A stretch of DNA of 64,000 nucleotides, from NCBI RefSeq assembly GCF_000244875.1, contig NC_016791.1, positions 411,001 through 475,000 on the forward strand. Direction: 5' to 3'. This document shows positions 1 through 8,533 of the stretch, piece after piece; the first letter of the stretch is position 1; each line of letters starts with the position of its first letter. The position numbers and the translations under genes are program-made. Source of the stretch: Clostridium sp. BNL1100. Lineage in GTDB: Bacteria > Bacillota > Clostridia > Acetivibrionales > DSM-1351. The notes beneath the pieces are model-generated. The model saw only the letters and a list, made by a program, of their open reading frames with translations. It did not search any database and was not told the origin of the DNA.

Positions 1-2
1 AG

Positions 3-923
3 GATGGCAGCTGGCAGCAGAGATATCATATGAATGGTAATTTAGGCCCGTGCTGGGGTCTTCAGGTGGATGAGACCGGGACAATTATATGGGGAATGTT
101 AAGCCATTACAACTATACAAAAAACACAGATTTTCTGAAATCCGTATGGGATAGTGTTAAGGCAGCGGCAAATTTCCTTGTAAGGTTTATAGACAGTGAA
201 ACAGGTCTTCCAAGCCCTAGCTTTGACTTATGGGAAGAAAGGTACGGCGAACATGCATACTCTTCCGCTTCGGTATGTGCAGGACTCAGGTCCGCTGCGG
301 AAATAGCACGTATACTTGGAAAAGCACCGGAAGATTTTACTATATGGCATCAAACAGCAGACAATATTAAAAAAGCAATAGTAAAATACTTCTGGAAAGA
401 AGATTACAGACGATTTATCAGAAGCATTAGGGTAAAACTAAATGGCTTCGGACAGGAACCATCCGGCGATACAATGTTAATTACAGTAAATCCAAAGGGT
501 TACGTGAGGGATGTAACCAAAGAGGATTGGATTGTAGATGTAAGCCTTGTTGGGCTGGGTATACCATTTGGAATTTTTGATTTGGATGATCCTATGCTGA
601 GAGATACGGTTTCTTTAATCGAACAAGTCCTCACAGTACAAGGAGTCGGAGGTATAAAGAGATATGAAAACGACACATATATAGGTGGGAATCCATGGAT
701 TCTTACCACCCTTTGGATAGCATTGTACCATGCGAAATCAGGCAACTATGAAAAAGCAAAGGAATACCTTATATGGGCTGTAAACGGAAAAACAGAAATG
801 GGACTGCTGCCGGAACAGGTTAACAAGGACACGGGAAAACCCGAATGGATAATTCCCCTTACATGGTCTCACGCAATGTACGTACACGTCTATTCAGAGC
901 TTATAAATGCAGGTGTGCTGTGA
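3..923 (+). CDS. Glycoside hydrolase family 15 (glucoamylase-type), C-terminal part
   Basis: The gene begins before the window; the reading frame is open from base 3, where it encodes DGSWQQRYHMNG, a variant of the conserved GH15 DGSW block. GH15 enzymes cleave glucose from the non-reducing ends of alpha-glucans or alpha-glucosides with inversion. Visible catalytic elements are FDLWEERYG near fragment residue 75, carrying the general acid Glu, and GLLPEQ near residue 270, carrying the general base Glu, followed by the usual PLTWSHAMY close. About 307 residues are present, roughly the C-terminal half of a 600-650 residue bacterial enzyme. Signal peptide and N-terminal domain are outside the window, so location in the cell cannot be told. 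Exact substrate (starch, isomaltose, trehalose or dextran) cannot be read from motifs. Confidence 0.88.
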   Translation, partial: DGSWQQRYHMNGNLGPCWGLQVDETGTIIWGMLSHYNYTKNTDFLKSVWDSVKAAANFLVRFIDSETGLPSPSFDLWEERYGEHAYSSASVCAGLRSAAEIARILGKAPEDFTIWHQTADNIKKAIVKYFWKEDYRRFIRSIRVKLNGFGQEPSGDTMLITVNPKGYVRDVTKEDWIVDVSLVGLGIPFGIFDLDDPMLRDTVSLIEQVLTVQGVGGIKRYENDTYIGGNPWILTTLWIALYHAKSGNYEKAKEYLIWAVNGKTEMGLLPEQVNKDTGKPEWIIPLTWSHAMYVHVYSELINAGVL

Positions 924-957
924 TGTGCAATATATAAGGATAAATTAAAAGTAAAAA

Positions 958-2349
958 ATGGGGTTGGTTAACATAAAAAATAAGACGGTTTTCAAATGCA
1001 GCAATTGTGGTTACGAATCCTCAAAATGGGTGGGGCGATGTCCGGAGTGCGATAGCTGGAACACCTTTGAAGAAAAGGAAATACAAAATCAAAAGAATAC
1101 CCGGTCTGCTTCGGCAAGGGTAACAAAGCCCATAGTAAAGCTGACTCACGTTAAGGCCGGTAACAGTGACCGTATTGTAACGGGCATCAGTGAGTTCAAC
1201 AGGGTTATGGGCGGAGGAATAGTCAAGGACTCAATAACTATCATCACAGCTAAACCCGGTGCAGGAAAATCCACTCTGCTTTTGCAGGTTGCTGGAGATG
1301 TTGCTTCAAAAGGGCTGAAGGTGCTTTATGCATCCGGTGAGGAAAGCGAAAGCCAGATAAAAAGCAGAGCCGACCGGATCTTTAGTAAGATTCAGGATAG
1401 CGTGTGGGTATATTCTGACAATAGTATGGATAATGTACTAAGTGTTGTATCAGAGGTAGACCCGGACCTTTTAATAGTAGACAGTATACAGACATTTGTG
1501 CTGGAAGGCTTCCCCGGTTCCAGAGCAGGTTCTCCTACACAGACTATGGAGTGTGCCAATGAACTTCTGAAACTGGCAAAAGACCCTGTCAGGCCCAGAG
1601 CGGTTTTTCTGGTAGGACAGATGAATAAAAGCGAGGAAATAGCTGGACTCAGGGCCCTTGAACATTTGGTGGATGCTGTGCTTATATTGGATGGCGATAA
1701 CGAAGAGGAACTCAGAGGGCTTTCAGTATCTAAAAACAGATTTGGCAGTACATGGGAACGGGGCTATTTTTCAATGACAGAAAACGGCCTCGAATCAATA
1801 GATAATCCGTCGGAATATTTCATGACCACCAGGGATAAAAATGAAAAAGTGTCAGGAAGTGCACTTACCGTTGTAAAAGACGGTTCACGACCGATTATAG
1901 TAGAGATAGAAAGCCTTGTATCAAAGACATATACGCCGTTTCCTTCCAGAATCGGAGAGTGTGTGAGAAGAGAACAGCTCAACACTCTGATATCCATACT
2001 TGAACAGAGGGGAAAAATATCTCTGTATGATAAGGATGTTGTTATAAAGACCACAGGGGGCTTAAAGTTTAAAGAGCCTGCTGTAAACCTGTCAATAATT
2101 ATGAGCATTGTATCATCTGTTTATGATAAGGAAATACCCAATGACACAGCTTTCATATCCGATGTCGGACTTACGGGAGAACTTAAAAAGGTGCCTTCTC
2201 TTGAATTGAGAATCAGAGAGCTTGACAGGAGAGGATTCAGACATGTTTATGTAGCTAAGAATGCACTTATAAGATCACTTGACATAAAGAATATAAAAGT
2301 ACATGAAGTAAAGTCAATTCAAGAAGTAATAGGTATGGTTTTTAAATAA
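958..2349 (+). CDS. radA: DNA repair protein RadA (Sms), RecA-like branch-migration ATPase
   Basis: RadA is a hexameric DnaB-like helicase that works with RecA in recombination intermediates. Order of domains: N-terminal C4 zinc finger (C14, C17, C28, C31), RecA-type ATPase with Walker A AKPGAGKST near residue 98, the RadA signature KNRFG near residue 258, and a Lon-protease-like C-terminal domain from about residue 290. Length of 463 is normal (about 450-460). The Walker A has Ala-Lys before PG where many homologues have GD or GE; the essential GKST is intact. The ribosome site is weak (AAGGA about 16 bases upstream). It lies 35 bases after the GH15 gene and just before disA, the usual radA-disA order in Firmicutes. 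Confidence 0.96.
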   Translation: MGLVNIKNKTVFKCSNCGYESSKWVGRCPECDSWNTFEEKEIQNQKNTRSASARVTKPIVKLTHVKAGNSDRIVTGISEFNRVMGGGIVKDSITIITAKPGAGKSTLLLQVAGDVASKGLKVLYASGEESESQIKSRADRIFSKIQDSVWVYSDNSMDNVLSVVSEVDPDLLIVDSIQTFVLEGFPGSRAGSPTQTMECANELLKLAKDPVRPRAVFLVGQMNKSEEIAGLRALEHLVDAVLILDGDNEEELRGLSVSKNRFGSTWERGYFSMTENGLESIDNPSEYFMTTRDKNEKVSGSALTVVKDGSRPIIVEIESLVSKTYTPFPSRIGECVRREQLNTLISILEQRGKISLYDKDVVIKTTGGLKFKEPAVNLSIIMSIVSSVYDKEIPNDTAFISDVGLTGELKKVPSLELRIRELDRRGFRHVYVAKNALIRSLDIKNIKVHEVKSIQEVIGMVFK

Positions 2350-2355
2350 TACAAA

Positions 2356-2384
2356 TTGTTATATATATCAATTTATTGTAAAAT
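2356..2384 (+). promoter_or_regulatory. Sigma-A type promoter for disA
   Basis: TTGTTA at 2356-2361 and TAAAAT at 2379-2384 are 17 bases apart. It sits in the 84-base gap between radA and the disA start, so disA can be transcribed separately from radA. Confidence 0.55.
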
Positions 2385-2433
2385 AGTCTAGGATAAATAT
2401 AAAGAATAGAGTCAAATGGAGGAGCAATTTAAA

Positions 2434-3519
2434 ATGAGGTTGGAGAGATTAAAAAATGACAGCTTTTTAGATGTTTTGAGGATGATGGCACCGGGAACTT
2501 CACTCCGAGAGGGTCTGGAAAACATATTAAAGGCAAAAACCGGTGCCTTGATTGTAATCGGGGACTCTCCAGAGGTAATAAAGATAGTTGATGGCGGATT
2601 TACCATAAATAAACCTTATACCTCATCACACCTTTATGAACTTGCAAAAATGGACGGAGCAATAGTGGTCAGTAAGGATTTAAAGGTGATTCTGTATGCA
2701 AATGCACTCCTCATACCTGACGCTAGTATAGTAACCACTGAAACAGGGACAAGACATAAAACAGCAGAGAGATTTGCAAAACAAACAGGAGAGATTGTTT
2801 TATGTATTTCCCAAAGACGAAATGTTATTACTCTTTACAAGGATAGCAGGAAATATATTCTAAGGGATACTTCCACAATATTAACCCGTGCAAATCAGGC
2901 ATTGCAAACGCTGGAAAAGTATAAAAGCGTACTTGATGCAGGAATAAAGAATTTAAATGTACTGGAACTCGAGGATATAGTTACACTCAACGATGTGGCA
3001 TATGTTATCCAAAGAACAGAAATGGTAATGAGAATTGTTGATGAAATTGACAGGTACATTTGCGAATTGGGCAATGAAGGAAGACTTAGCAGTATGCAGC
3101 TGGAGGAACTTCTTCAGAATGTTGAGAACAATGTATGGCTTGTTATTGAGGATTATCAAATAAAAAAAGACGGGCAAAATACAAATGACATAATAAAACA
3201 ACTTCGCAATTTGTCAAACGATGAACTCGTAGATCTTGCAAGCGTTGCAAAATTATTGGGATTCTCAGGAGCCGCAATTTCACTGGATACTGCCGTTTCA
3301 CCAAGGGGATACAGAATGTTGAGTCGGTTGCCAAAACTTCCTGTTACCATAATGAAAAATATAATTGGTGAGTTTCAGAATCTTCAGGGAGTAATAAAGG
3401 CAAGTATAGAAGATCTGGATAAAGTGGAAGGCATCGGCGAAGTACGGGCAAAATCCATTACTGAAGGTCTTTCGAGAATAAAGGAACAGACTATAATGGA
3501 TAAAAGGTCAATATATTAG
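2434..3519 (+). CDS. disA: DNA integrity scanning diadenylate cyclase DisA
   Basis: DisA makes cyclic di-AMP from two ATP and scans DNA for branched structures. The N-terminal DAC domain shows the catalytic DGA motif (MDGAIVVS, near residue 73-76) and the RHKTAER nucleotide motif near residue 107; the C-terminal third carries a helix-hairpin-helix DNA-binding domain (KVEGIGEVRAK). Start: an upstream in-frame ATG at 2416 overlaps the ribosome site itself (GGAGGAG within 2418-2424), so the ATG at 2434, nine bases after it, is preferred. This gives 361 residues, matching the usual 355-360 and the family N-terminus MRLERLK. Downstream of radA; ends at a bidirectional terminator. Confidence 0.96.
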   Translation: MRLERLKNDSFLDVLRMMAPGTSLREGLENILKAKTGALIVIGDSPEVIKIVDGGFTINKPYTSSHLYELAKMDGAIVVSKDLKVILYANALLIPDASIVTTETGTRHKTAERFAKQTGEIVLCISQRRNVITLYKDSRKYILRDTSTILTRANQALQTLEKYKSVLDAGIKNLNVLELEDIVTLNDVAYVIQRTEMVMRIVDEIDRYICELGNEGRLSSMQLEELLQNVENNVWLVIEDYQIKKDGQNTNDIIKQLRNLSNDELVDLASVAKLLGFSGAAISLDTAVSPRGYRMLSRLPKLPVTIMKNIIGEFQNLQGVIKASIEDLDKVEGIGEVRAKSITEGLSRIKEQTIMDKRSIY

Positions 3520-3542
3520 TCAGTTATCAGGGAAATAAAATC

Positions 3543-3573
3543 AAGGGATTAACATATTTGTTAATCCCTTTTA
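3543..3573. terminator. Bidirectional intrinsic terminator between disA and a converging gene
   Basis: AAGGGATTAACA (3543-3554) pairs with TGTTAATCCCTT (3559-3570): a perfect 12-bp stem with a 4-base loop, A-rich on the left and TTTT on the right, so it can end transcription on both strands. Confidence 0.8.
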
Positions 3574-3574
3574 A

Positions 3575-3970
3575 TCATCTCAGATTATATTTGCCAAGCA
3601 TCCGTATTCTGTCGTTTTCCTTTAAAATAATATCATAAAGATTTAAATCCAATGTGTTGCAGATGGAAGCCAGATAAAACAGATTTCTTCCAATATCACG
3701 TTCTATCGCATCCCTGCAATTGTCACATAAAGCACCTTCAACATGTCCGTTCACAGAGTTCTTCATTTCATCAAAGTTGGCATCAGCAGGAATATCCTGT
3801 TTGTGGGCATTGATGGTTAAACAGCCACATTGAGTAACAGATTTAATAACCGCTCTGTTTACTCTGGAATTTGAATCCTGATATTTCGTAATTAAGTCTA
3901 GAATACTCCTATTTCTTACAAGCAGCTCCTGCGCAGTGTATTGAAAATCATCTACAAGTATATCCTTCAT
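3575..3970 (-). CDS. Small helical protein, possibly MazG-like, unknown function
   Basis: No confident family. The 131-residue protein is mostly helical and hydrophilic with no signal peptide. A pair CGC (mid protein) and CDNC about 45 residues later could bind metal. The C-terminal third (IGRNLFYLASICNTLDLNLYD, then ILKEND) resembles the last helix of MazG-like nucleotide pyrophosphohydrolases, but the acidic EExxE/ExxD metal motif was not found with confidence, so this is only a fold guess. Start: an upstream GTG at 3979 is possible, but AGGTG lies six bases before the ATG at 3970, which is preferred. Monocistronic, converging on disA. Confidence 0.6.
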   Translation of the reverse strand: MKDILVDDFQYTAQELLVRNRSILDLITKYQDSNSRVNRAVIKSVTQCGCLTINAHKQDIPADANFDEMKNSVNGHVEGALCDNCRDAIERDIGRNLFYLASICNTLDLNLYDIILKENDRIRMLGKYNLR

Positions 3971-4091
3971 GTGATTCACCTCAGTATTTAGATGTCTGAT
4001 TTTATTATACTTTTACCTATAAGTACTGTCAAACCCCAAAAAACAATATTTAACAAAAATAATTTTAAATGTTAATAGATATGTTTGATTT

Positions 4092-4120
4092 TTGACATTA
4101 AATATTCTTTGTAGTATACT
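4092..4120 (+). promoter_or_regulatory. Consensus sigma-A promoter upstream of carD
   Basis: TTGACA (4092-4097), 17-base spacer, TATACT (4115-4120). Predicted start near 4127. It would give carD a leader of about 180 bases that contains a terminator-like hairpin. A second, weaker candidate is TTGACT with TTAGAT 17 bases on, near 4216-4244. Confidence 0.7.
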
Positions 4121-4154
4121 TGAATTATTGAGACAATTTTATATAAATTAATCC

Positions 4155-4196
4155 AAACGCACTCAACTATAGTATTAGTGCGTTTTAGTATTTTTT
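4155..4196 (+). terminator. Terminator-like hairpin in the carD leader
   Basis: AAACGCACT (4155-4163) and AGTGCGTTT (4177-4185) make a perfect 9-bp stem with a 13-base loop, followed by a T-rich tract. It lies about 28 bases downstream of the predicted start of the 4092 promoter and before carD, so it may be an attenuator or the end of a very short transcript. Confidence 0.6.
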
Positions 4197-4309
4197 GTTT
4201 TATTTTTATTAACAGCTTGACTGAATATAGATATTGCGTTTAGATTCACAAGAGCTTTTGGATATACAAATAGTGGATAGATTTGCGTTATTTTTTATGG
4301 AGGAATGCT

Positions 4310-4789
4310 ATGTATAACGTAGGAGATAAAATTGTATATCCCATGCATGGTGCGGGTGTTATTGAATCCATAGAGGAGAAGGAAATACTTGGGAAGAAAT
4401 GCAGCTATTATGTTATGAAAATACCTATCGGTGATTTAAAGGTTATGATACCTACTAACAACATTACTGATATAGGCATAAGAGGCGTAATAAGTGTTTC
4501 TGAAGCTGATAATGTCTTTAATTTTTTAAAGAACGGCCAGCATGAAATTCCATCCAACTGGAATAAACGCTATCGGGAAAATATGGTCAAGATTAAGAGT
4601 GGTGATATTTTTGAGGTAGCTGATGTTGTACGAAGCCTTATGCAAAGAGAAAAGGAAAAAGGGCTTTCTACTGGTGAGAGAAAAATGTTAAGCAGTGCCA
4701 AACAGATATTAATAAGTGAATTAGTTCTTGCAAAAGGCATTAATCAGCATGAAGTTGAGATTAAAATCCAAGAGTACCTTTACGGCTGA
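4310..4789 (+). CDS. CarD/CdnL-family RNA polymerase-binding regulator
   Basis: CarD-family proteins bind the RNA polymerase beta subunit and stabilise the promoter open complex. The N-terminal Tudor-like RNAP-interacting domain is clear (MYNVGDKIVYPMHGAG at the start, then a beta-rich block to about residue 60), followed by a helical DNA-binding C-terminus of about 100 residues. Length 159 fits the Firmicutes type. Start: an in-frame ATG at 4283 is possible, but GGAGG at 4298-4302 is ideally placed for 4310 and the protein then starts with the family N-terminus. First gene of a likely carD-PIN/TRAM-ispD operon, a common clostridial arrangement. Confidence 0.92.
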   Translation: MYNVGDKIVYPMHGAGVIESIEEKEILGKKCSYYVMKIPIGDLKVMIPTNNITDIGIRGVISVSEADNVFNFLKNGQHEIPSNWNKRYRENMVKIKSGDIFEVADVVRSLMQREKEKGLSTGERKMLSSAKQILISELVLAKGINQHEVEIKIQEYLYG

Positions 4790-4812
4790 AAAGCCTTTGA
4801 AGGAGAATGAAT

Positions 4813-5853
4813 GTGCTAAATAGGATTATTAAAATATCTTTTTCTATTCTAGGAGCTATTACCGGGTTTACTATTTTACATACAATTTTATCAATGAATA
4901 TAAAAATTGGTGAAAACTTAAGGGTACCATTAGTGATACTGTTTTCATCTGTTTTCTGTGCCATTTTTTATTTTATGGCGGCTAAGATAATTGAAGTGCT
5001 TACGGGTTTCATTGATAAGATTGAAAAAGGGATACAGAATGTAACAATGTCAGAGCTGGTTCTGGGAGCCGCAGGACTTATACTTGGACTTATCGTTGCA
5101 AATCTTGTAAGTATACCAATAATAAAAATTCAGATAATAGGGCTCCCCTTTGCAGTAATTATTAATATATTATTCGGACTTATGGGGGTTATCCTGTCCC
5201 AAAGAAAGAAAAATGAAAGCATAGCAGATATTTTTAAGGAACAGTCTTCCGCTCGTAATAAGAAACTTGTTGACACATGTACAATTATTGACGGGAGGAT
5301 TCTTGATATATTCAATGCAGGGTTTTTGGAAGGTGACATTGTAATTCCGGCTTACGTCCTTGAAGAATTAAGGCATATAGCTGATTCTCCTGACGGGCTA
5401 AGGAGAGCCAGAGGCAGAAGAGGATTGGATATCCTTAATCTGCTTCAAAAGGAAGGTAATAATATTGTAAGAATAGACGAAACAGATTTCCCTGACATAC
5501 AGGAGGTTGATGAAAAACTTCTTAAAACAGCCCAAAAGCTCAAATGCAAACTGGTAACAATAGATTACAACCTTACAAAAGTTGCGGCTTTAAAGGGAAT
5601 ACAGGTTCTCAATATAAACGACCTTGCCAATGCGGTTAAGCCTGTTGCTCTACCCGGGGAGGAAATGAATATACTGGTTGTGAAAGACGGTAAGGAAAAC
5701 GGGCAAGGTGTAGGGTTTTTGGAGGATGGAACCATGATTGTAGTGGACGGGGGTAAAAAGTACCTTGGTCAGACAATCCCGGTAATGGTAACAAGTGTAC
5801 TTCAGACATCTGCAGGCCGTATGGTTTTTGTAAAACCCAATATAAGTGATTAA
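4813..5853 (+). CDS. PIN/TRAM domain membrane protein (YacL-like)
   Basis: N-terminal half (about residues 1-115) holds four hydrophobic membrane segments; then a PIN nuclease-type domain (LVDTCTIIDGRILDI with acidic residues, later LLKTAQKLKC and VTIDYNLTKVA), and a C-terminal TRAM RNA-binding domain (about residues 280-340). Homologues such as B. subtilis YacL are widespread; their RNA target is unknown. Start: the ATG at 4807 is only one base from AGGAG, whereas the in-frame GTG at 4813 is seven bases away and is preferred, giving 346 residues. 23 bases downstream of carD; ispD follows after 30 bases, so a three-gene operon is likely. Confidence 0.9.
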   Translation: MLNRIIKISFSILGAITGFTILHTILSMNIKIGENLRVPLVILFSSVFCAIFYFMAAKIIEVLTGFIDKIEKGIQNVTMSELVLGAAGLILGLIVANLVSIPIIKIQIIGLPFAVIINILFGLMGVILSQRKKNESIADIFKEQSSARNKKLVDTCTIIDGRILDIFNAGFLEGDIVIPAYVLEELRHIADSPDGLRRARGRRGLDILNLLQKEGNNIVRIDETDFPDIQEVDEKLLKTAQKLKCKLVTIDYNLTKVAALKGIQVLNINDLANAVKPVALPGEEMNILVVKDGKENGQGVGFLEDGTMIVVDGGKKYLGQTIPVMVTSVLQTSAGRMVFVKPNISD

Positions 5854-5883
5854 CTTTACGCAAGGATATGGAGGCAATTCGAT

Positions 5884-6594
5884 TTGAACTCAAATGATAT
5901 ATCTAAAAAAGTAACGGCTATTATAACCGCAGCAGGAAAAGGTACAAGGATGAATTCCAGTATTAATAAGCAGTATTTAAAAATAGCCGGAATACCTGTA
6001 CTTGCCAGAACAATAAGTGCATTTGAGAGTTGTTCTGAAGTTGATAATATAATACTTGTTGTTAATGAGGATCATATAAATTTTTGTAAGCATGAAATAG
6101 TTGAGAAATTTAATTTTACAAAGGTAATTTCCCTTGTGAGCGGAGGTGCTGAACGGCAAATCTCGGTTTATAAGGGACTTTGTTCTATTAGGGATGAAAA
6201 AGGAATTGTATTGATTCATGATGGTGCAAGACCTTTTGTAACAAATAAAAACATCGTGGATTGTATAAATGCCGCAAGAGAATATGGAGCTTGTGGAATC
6301 GGGGTACGGTCAAAGGATACTATCAAGATTTCGGATGAAAATGGGTTTGTTCAGTCAACTCCGGACAGAAGCAGTCTTTGGAGTATTCAAACACCTCAGG
6401 GTTTTATGTATGATATTATAAAGGGTGCCCACGATAAAGCCGTACAGAATGACTATATCGGAACGGATGACATGGTTTTGGTTGAGAAATTGGGCATACC
6501 GGTTAAAATCGTGGAAGGAAGCTATCAGAATATAAAAATTACTACTCCCGAGGATTTAATAATGGGAGAGTCTTTGCTATCTTCAAGTAAATAG
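5884..6594 (+). CDS. ispD: 2-C-methyl-D-erythritol 4-phosphate cytidylyltransferase IspD
   Basis: IspD couples CTP to MEP in the non-mevalonate isoprenoid pathway. The nucleotide-binding motif is seen as AAGKGTRM near residues 14-21 with KQYL following, and LIHDGARPFV near residue 110 holds the metal-binding Asp. Length 236 is typical. It starts with TTG at 5884, about ten bases after GGAGG; no better ATG exists in frame nearby. In many clostridia ispF follows directly; here an ABC exporter follows and an ispF-like gene lies beyond on the other strand. Confidence 0.93.
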   Translation: MNSNDISKKVTAIITAAGKGTRMNSSINKQYLKIAGIPVLARTISAFESCSEVDNIILVVNEDHINFCKHEIVEKFNFTKVISLVSGGAERQISVYKGLCSIRDEKGIVLIHDGARPFVTNKNIVDCINAAREYGACGIGVRSKDTIKISDENGFVQSTPDRSSLWSIQTPQGFMYDIIKGAHDKAVQNDYIGTDDMVLVEKLGIPVKIVEGSYQNIKITTPEDLIMGESLLSSSK

Positions 6595-6613
6595 TACGAA
6601 GGGAATGTGATTT

Positions 6614-8248
6614 ATGGGGAGCTTAAAGAGTCTACTTAAAATAATACCATTTATCAAAAAGTACCGTTTATTTTTTTGTATAGGCATTACAGGTACTATA
6701 TTGTGTTCAGTTGTTTCTGTTCCCATACCTTACTTTATTGGGTATATACTTGATAATGTAGTGGCAGGGTCTAAGAGCTACAAAGAATTATATTATTATA
6801 TTGGATTAATTGCATTGCTATATGTACTCAGGTATGTTATTTCTTTTGTAGCACAGTATATGTTTGCCAAAGTAAGCAATGAAGTTACCAATGAAATGAG
6901 ATACTCCGTAATAGGTAAGGTCTTGGACCTTCCAATGAGTTATTTATTAAATACAGAAAAGGGATATATACAAAGCAGAATAGGGGAATGTGGTAACGTC
7001 AGTGTTGTATTTTCGCCGTCAAATATAGGGTTGGTTCTTGGTCTCGTTGATGCAGTGGCAGCGGCAATAGCTATGTTTTCGTTGAATTTCAAAATGGCTT
7101 TGGTTACTGTCATTCTATCGCCTGTATTTTACTTTTCCTCCAAGGCGTCAGCTGGTGGATTCATGAAGGTAACTCACCAGATGATGGAATCAAATGCTGT
7201 TTTAAACGGAGAATGTTTTGAAATAATCAACGGGATTGAAGACATAAAGGTATTGAACGGAAAAGAAAATCAGCTGAAAAGGTTTAAAAACAAGCTTGAC
7301 GACCTTGTAAAGAAAAGTATTAAACAAAGTAAATCGATATTAGTTTTTATTGAGAATATTACAATCGCCAACAATATGGGAACTCTTTTAATACTGCTAA
7401 TTGCAGCAATTCTTATTATTAGAGGTCAGTTTACAATAGGTCTGTATACTTCTTTTTCACTATACATAGGAAGGGTTTTTGGCGCAAGTCAGGGGTTAGC
7501 AACAGTGGGAACCACAATAAAGCCGGCGTGTCTGAGTATAGAAAGATTGTATGAGCTGTTGGACATGAAGGGCGAAAATGAAGGCAAAACGGAGAATATA
7601 GAAAGTAAAATAGATTCCATTAAGGTACAAAATGTGTCATTCAGATATAACAGCAATGCCAAAAACGTTATTAATTCATTAAACTTTGAAATAAACAAAG
7701 GCGAAAAAGTCCTTTTACGTGGTGAAAACGGTTCGGGAAAATCAACACTCATAAAGCTTCTGGTTGGATTATATACGCCGGAGGAAGGAAAGATATTTTT
7801 TAATGATACGGATTTATCCACTATAAATAACAAAAGTCTGAGAGATAGAATTGGTATTGTGTCCCAAAGTATTTTCCTATTCAGAGGGACTGTTTTGGAC
7901 AATATACTATACGGTCAGAACGAAAAGAATCGAGAGGATGTTGAGTTACTGATTAAACAACTGAATCTGGAATCGTACATAAACAGGCTTTCAAATGGAT
8001 TAGATTCGGAAATATCCCAGAATACGGCTGGGGTTTCGGGCGGACAGGCACAGGTAATTGCCTTTATACGGGCCATGCTTTTGGAAAAGGACATTGTAAT
8101 ACTTGATGAGCCTATTTCAAATGTGGACGTTGAAACAAGGGATATTATATTGAATATTTTGAAGAATAATGAATTTAAAGGAATTCTCATTGTTGTTTCC
8201 CACATAGTAGATAATATGGAATTTATAAACAAAGTGATTGAATTTTAG
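6614..8248 (+). CDS. ABC exporter, fused membrane and ATPase domains
   Basis: A half-transporter of 544 residues: six predicted membrane spans in residues 1-300 (ABC type 1 exporter fold) and a nucleotide-binding domain with Walker A GENGSGKST near 368, Q-loop VSQSIF, signature VSGGQAQ near 473, Walker B VILDEP near 495 and H-loop VVSHI near 526. It probably works as a homodimer. The signature is GGQAQ rather than the common GGQRQ. No cysteine-peptidase domain and no adjacent peptide or immunity gene, so the cargo is unknown. It interrupts the usual ispD-ispF pair, suggesting insertion at this place. Confidence 0.9.
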   Translation: MGSLKSLLKIIPFIKKYRLFFCIGITGTILCSVVSVPIPYFIGYILDNVVAGSKSYKELYYYIGLIALLYVLRYVISFVAQYMFAKVSNEVTNEMRYSVIGKVLDLPMSYLLNTEKGYIQSRIGECGNVSVVFSPSNIGLVLGLVDAVAAAIAMFSLNFKMALVTVILSPVFYFSSKASAGGFMKVTHQMMESNAVLNGECFEIINGIEDIKVLNGKENQLKRFKNKLDDLVKKSIKQSKSILVFIENITIANNMGTLLILLIAAILIIRGQFTIGLYTSFSLYIGRVFGASQGLATVGTTIKPACLSIERLYELLDMKGENEGKTENIESKIDSIKVQNVSFRYNSNAKNVINSLNFEINKGEKVLLRGENGSGKSTLIKLLVGLYTPEEGKIFFNDTDLSTINNKSLRDRIGIVSQSIFLFRGTVLDNILYGQNEKNREDVELLIKQLNLESYINRLSNGLDSEISQNTAGVSGGQAQVIAFIRAMLLEKDIVILDEPISNVDVETRDIILNILKNNEFKGILIVVSHIVDNMEFINKVIEF

Positions 8249-8530
8249 TTAAAAATGGTTTTACTGTTTTATCGGTACTCCCGTATAAAATTATATCAAT
8301 GATTGCTTCCAAGATATTTGCAAGAGTTTTTTGCGGCTCATCTTTGGATATTTTACCGTCGCTCACATTCATCGTCCATGATTCATTGTGTCGCTAAACT
8401 TACATCGTGTAGGTTTTCCGGTAAAATATCCGCGTTCGCCCATAAACAACTGCAAATATCTTTAACCAAGCTTCCATTGATACAATTTATACTCTGAGTA
8501 TAGGCTAAAACATCAGCCCATTTTTTACAG
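8249..8530. repeat. Long imperfect inverted repeat (foldback element) filling the intergenic gap
   Basis: The left arm 8249-8358 and right arm 8419-8530 are imperfect reverse complements across about 110 bases, with a 60-base spacer. The best-matched parts are GGATATTTTACCG (8346-8358) against CGGTAAAATATCC (8419-8431), the AAGATATTTGCA block (8311-8322) against its complement near 8451-8463, TATCAATG near 8294-8301 against CATTGATA near 8475-8482, and AAAAATGG near 8251-8258 against CCATTTTT near 8518-8525. No credible gene lies within. The arms reach the stop codons of both flanking convergent genes. No clear target duplication was seen. A MITE-like or otherwise folded element is the simplest reading. 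Confidence 0.75.
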
Positions 8531-8533
8531 TTT

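Noticed and set aside
8303..8497. 64-codon plus-strand open frame in the ABC/ispF gap
   Set aside because: It lies inside the foldback arms and spacer, has no ribosome site and its translation looks like random sequence.
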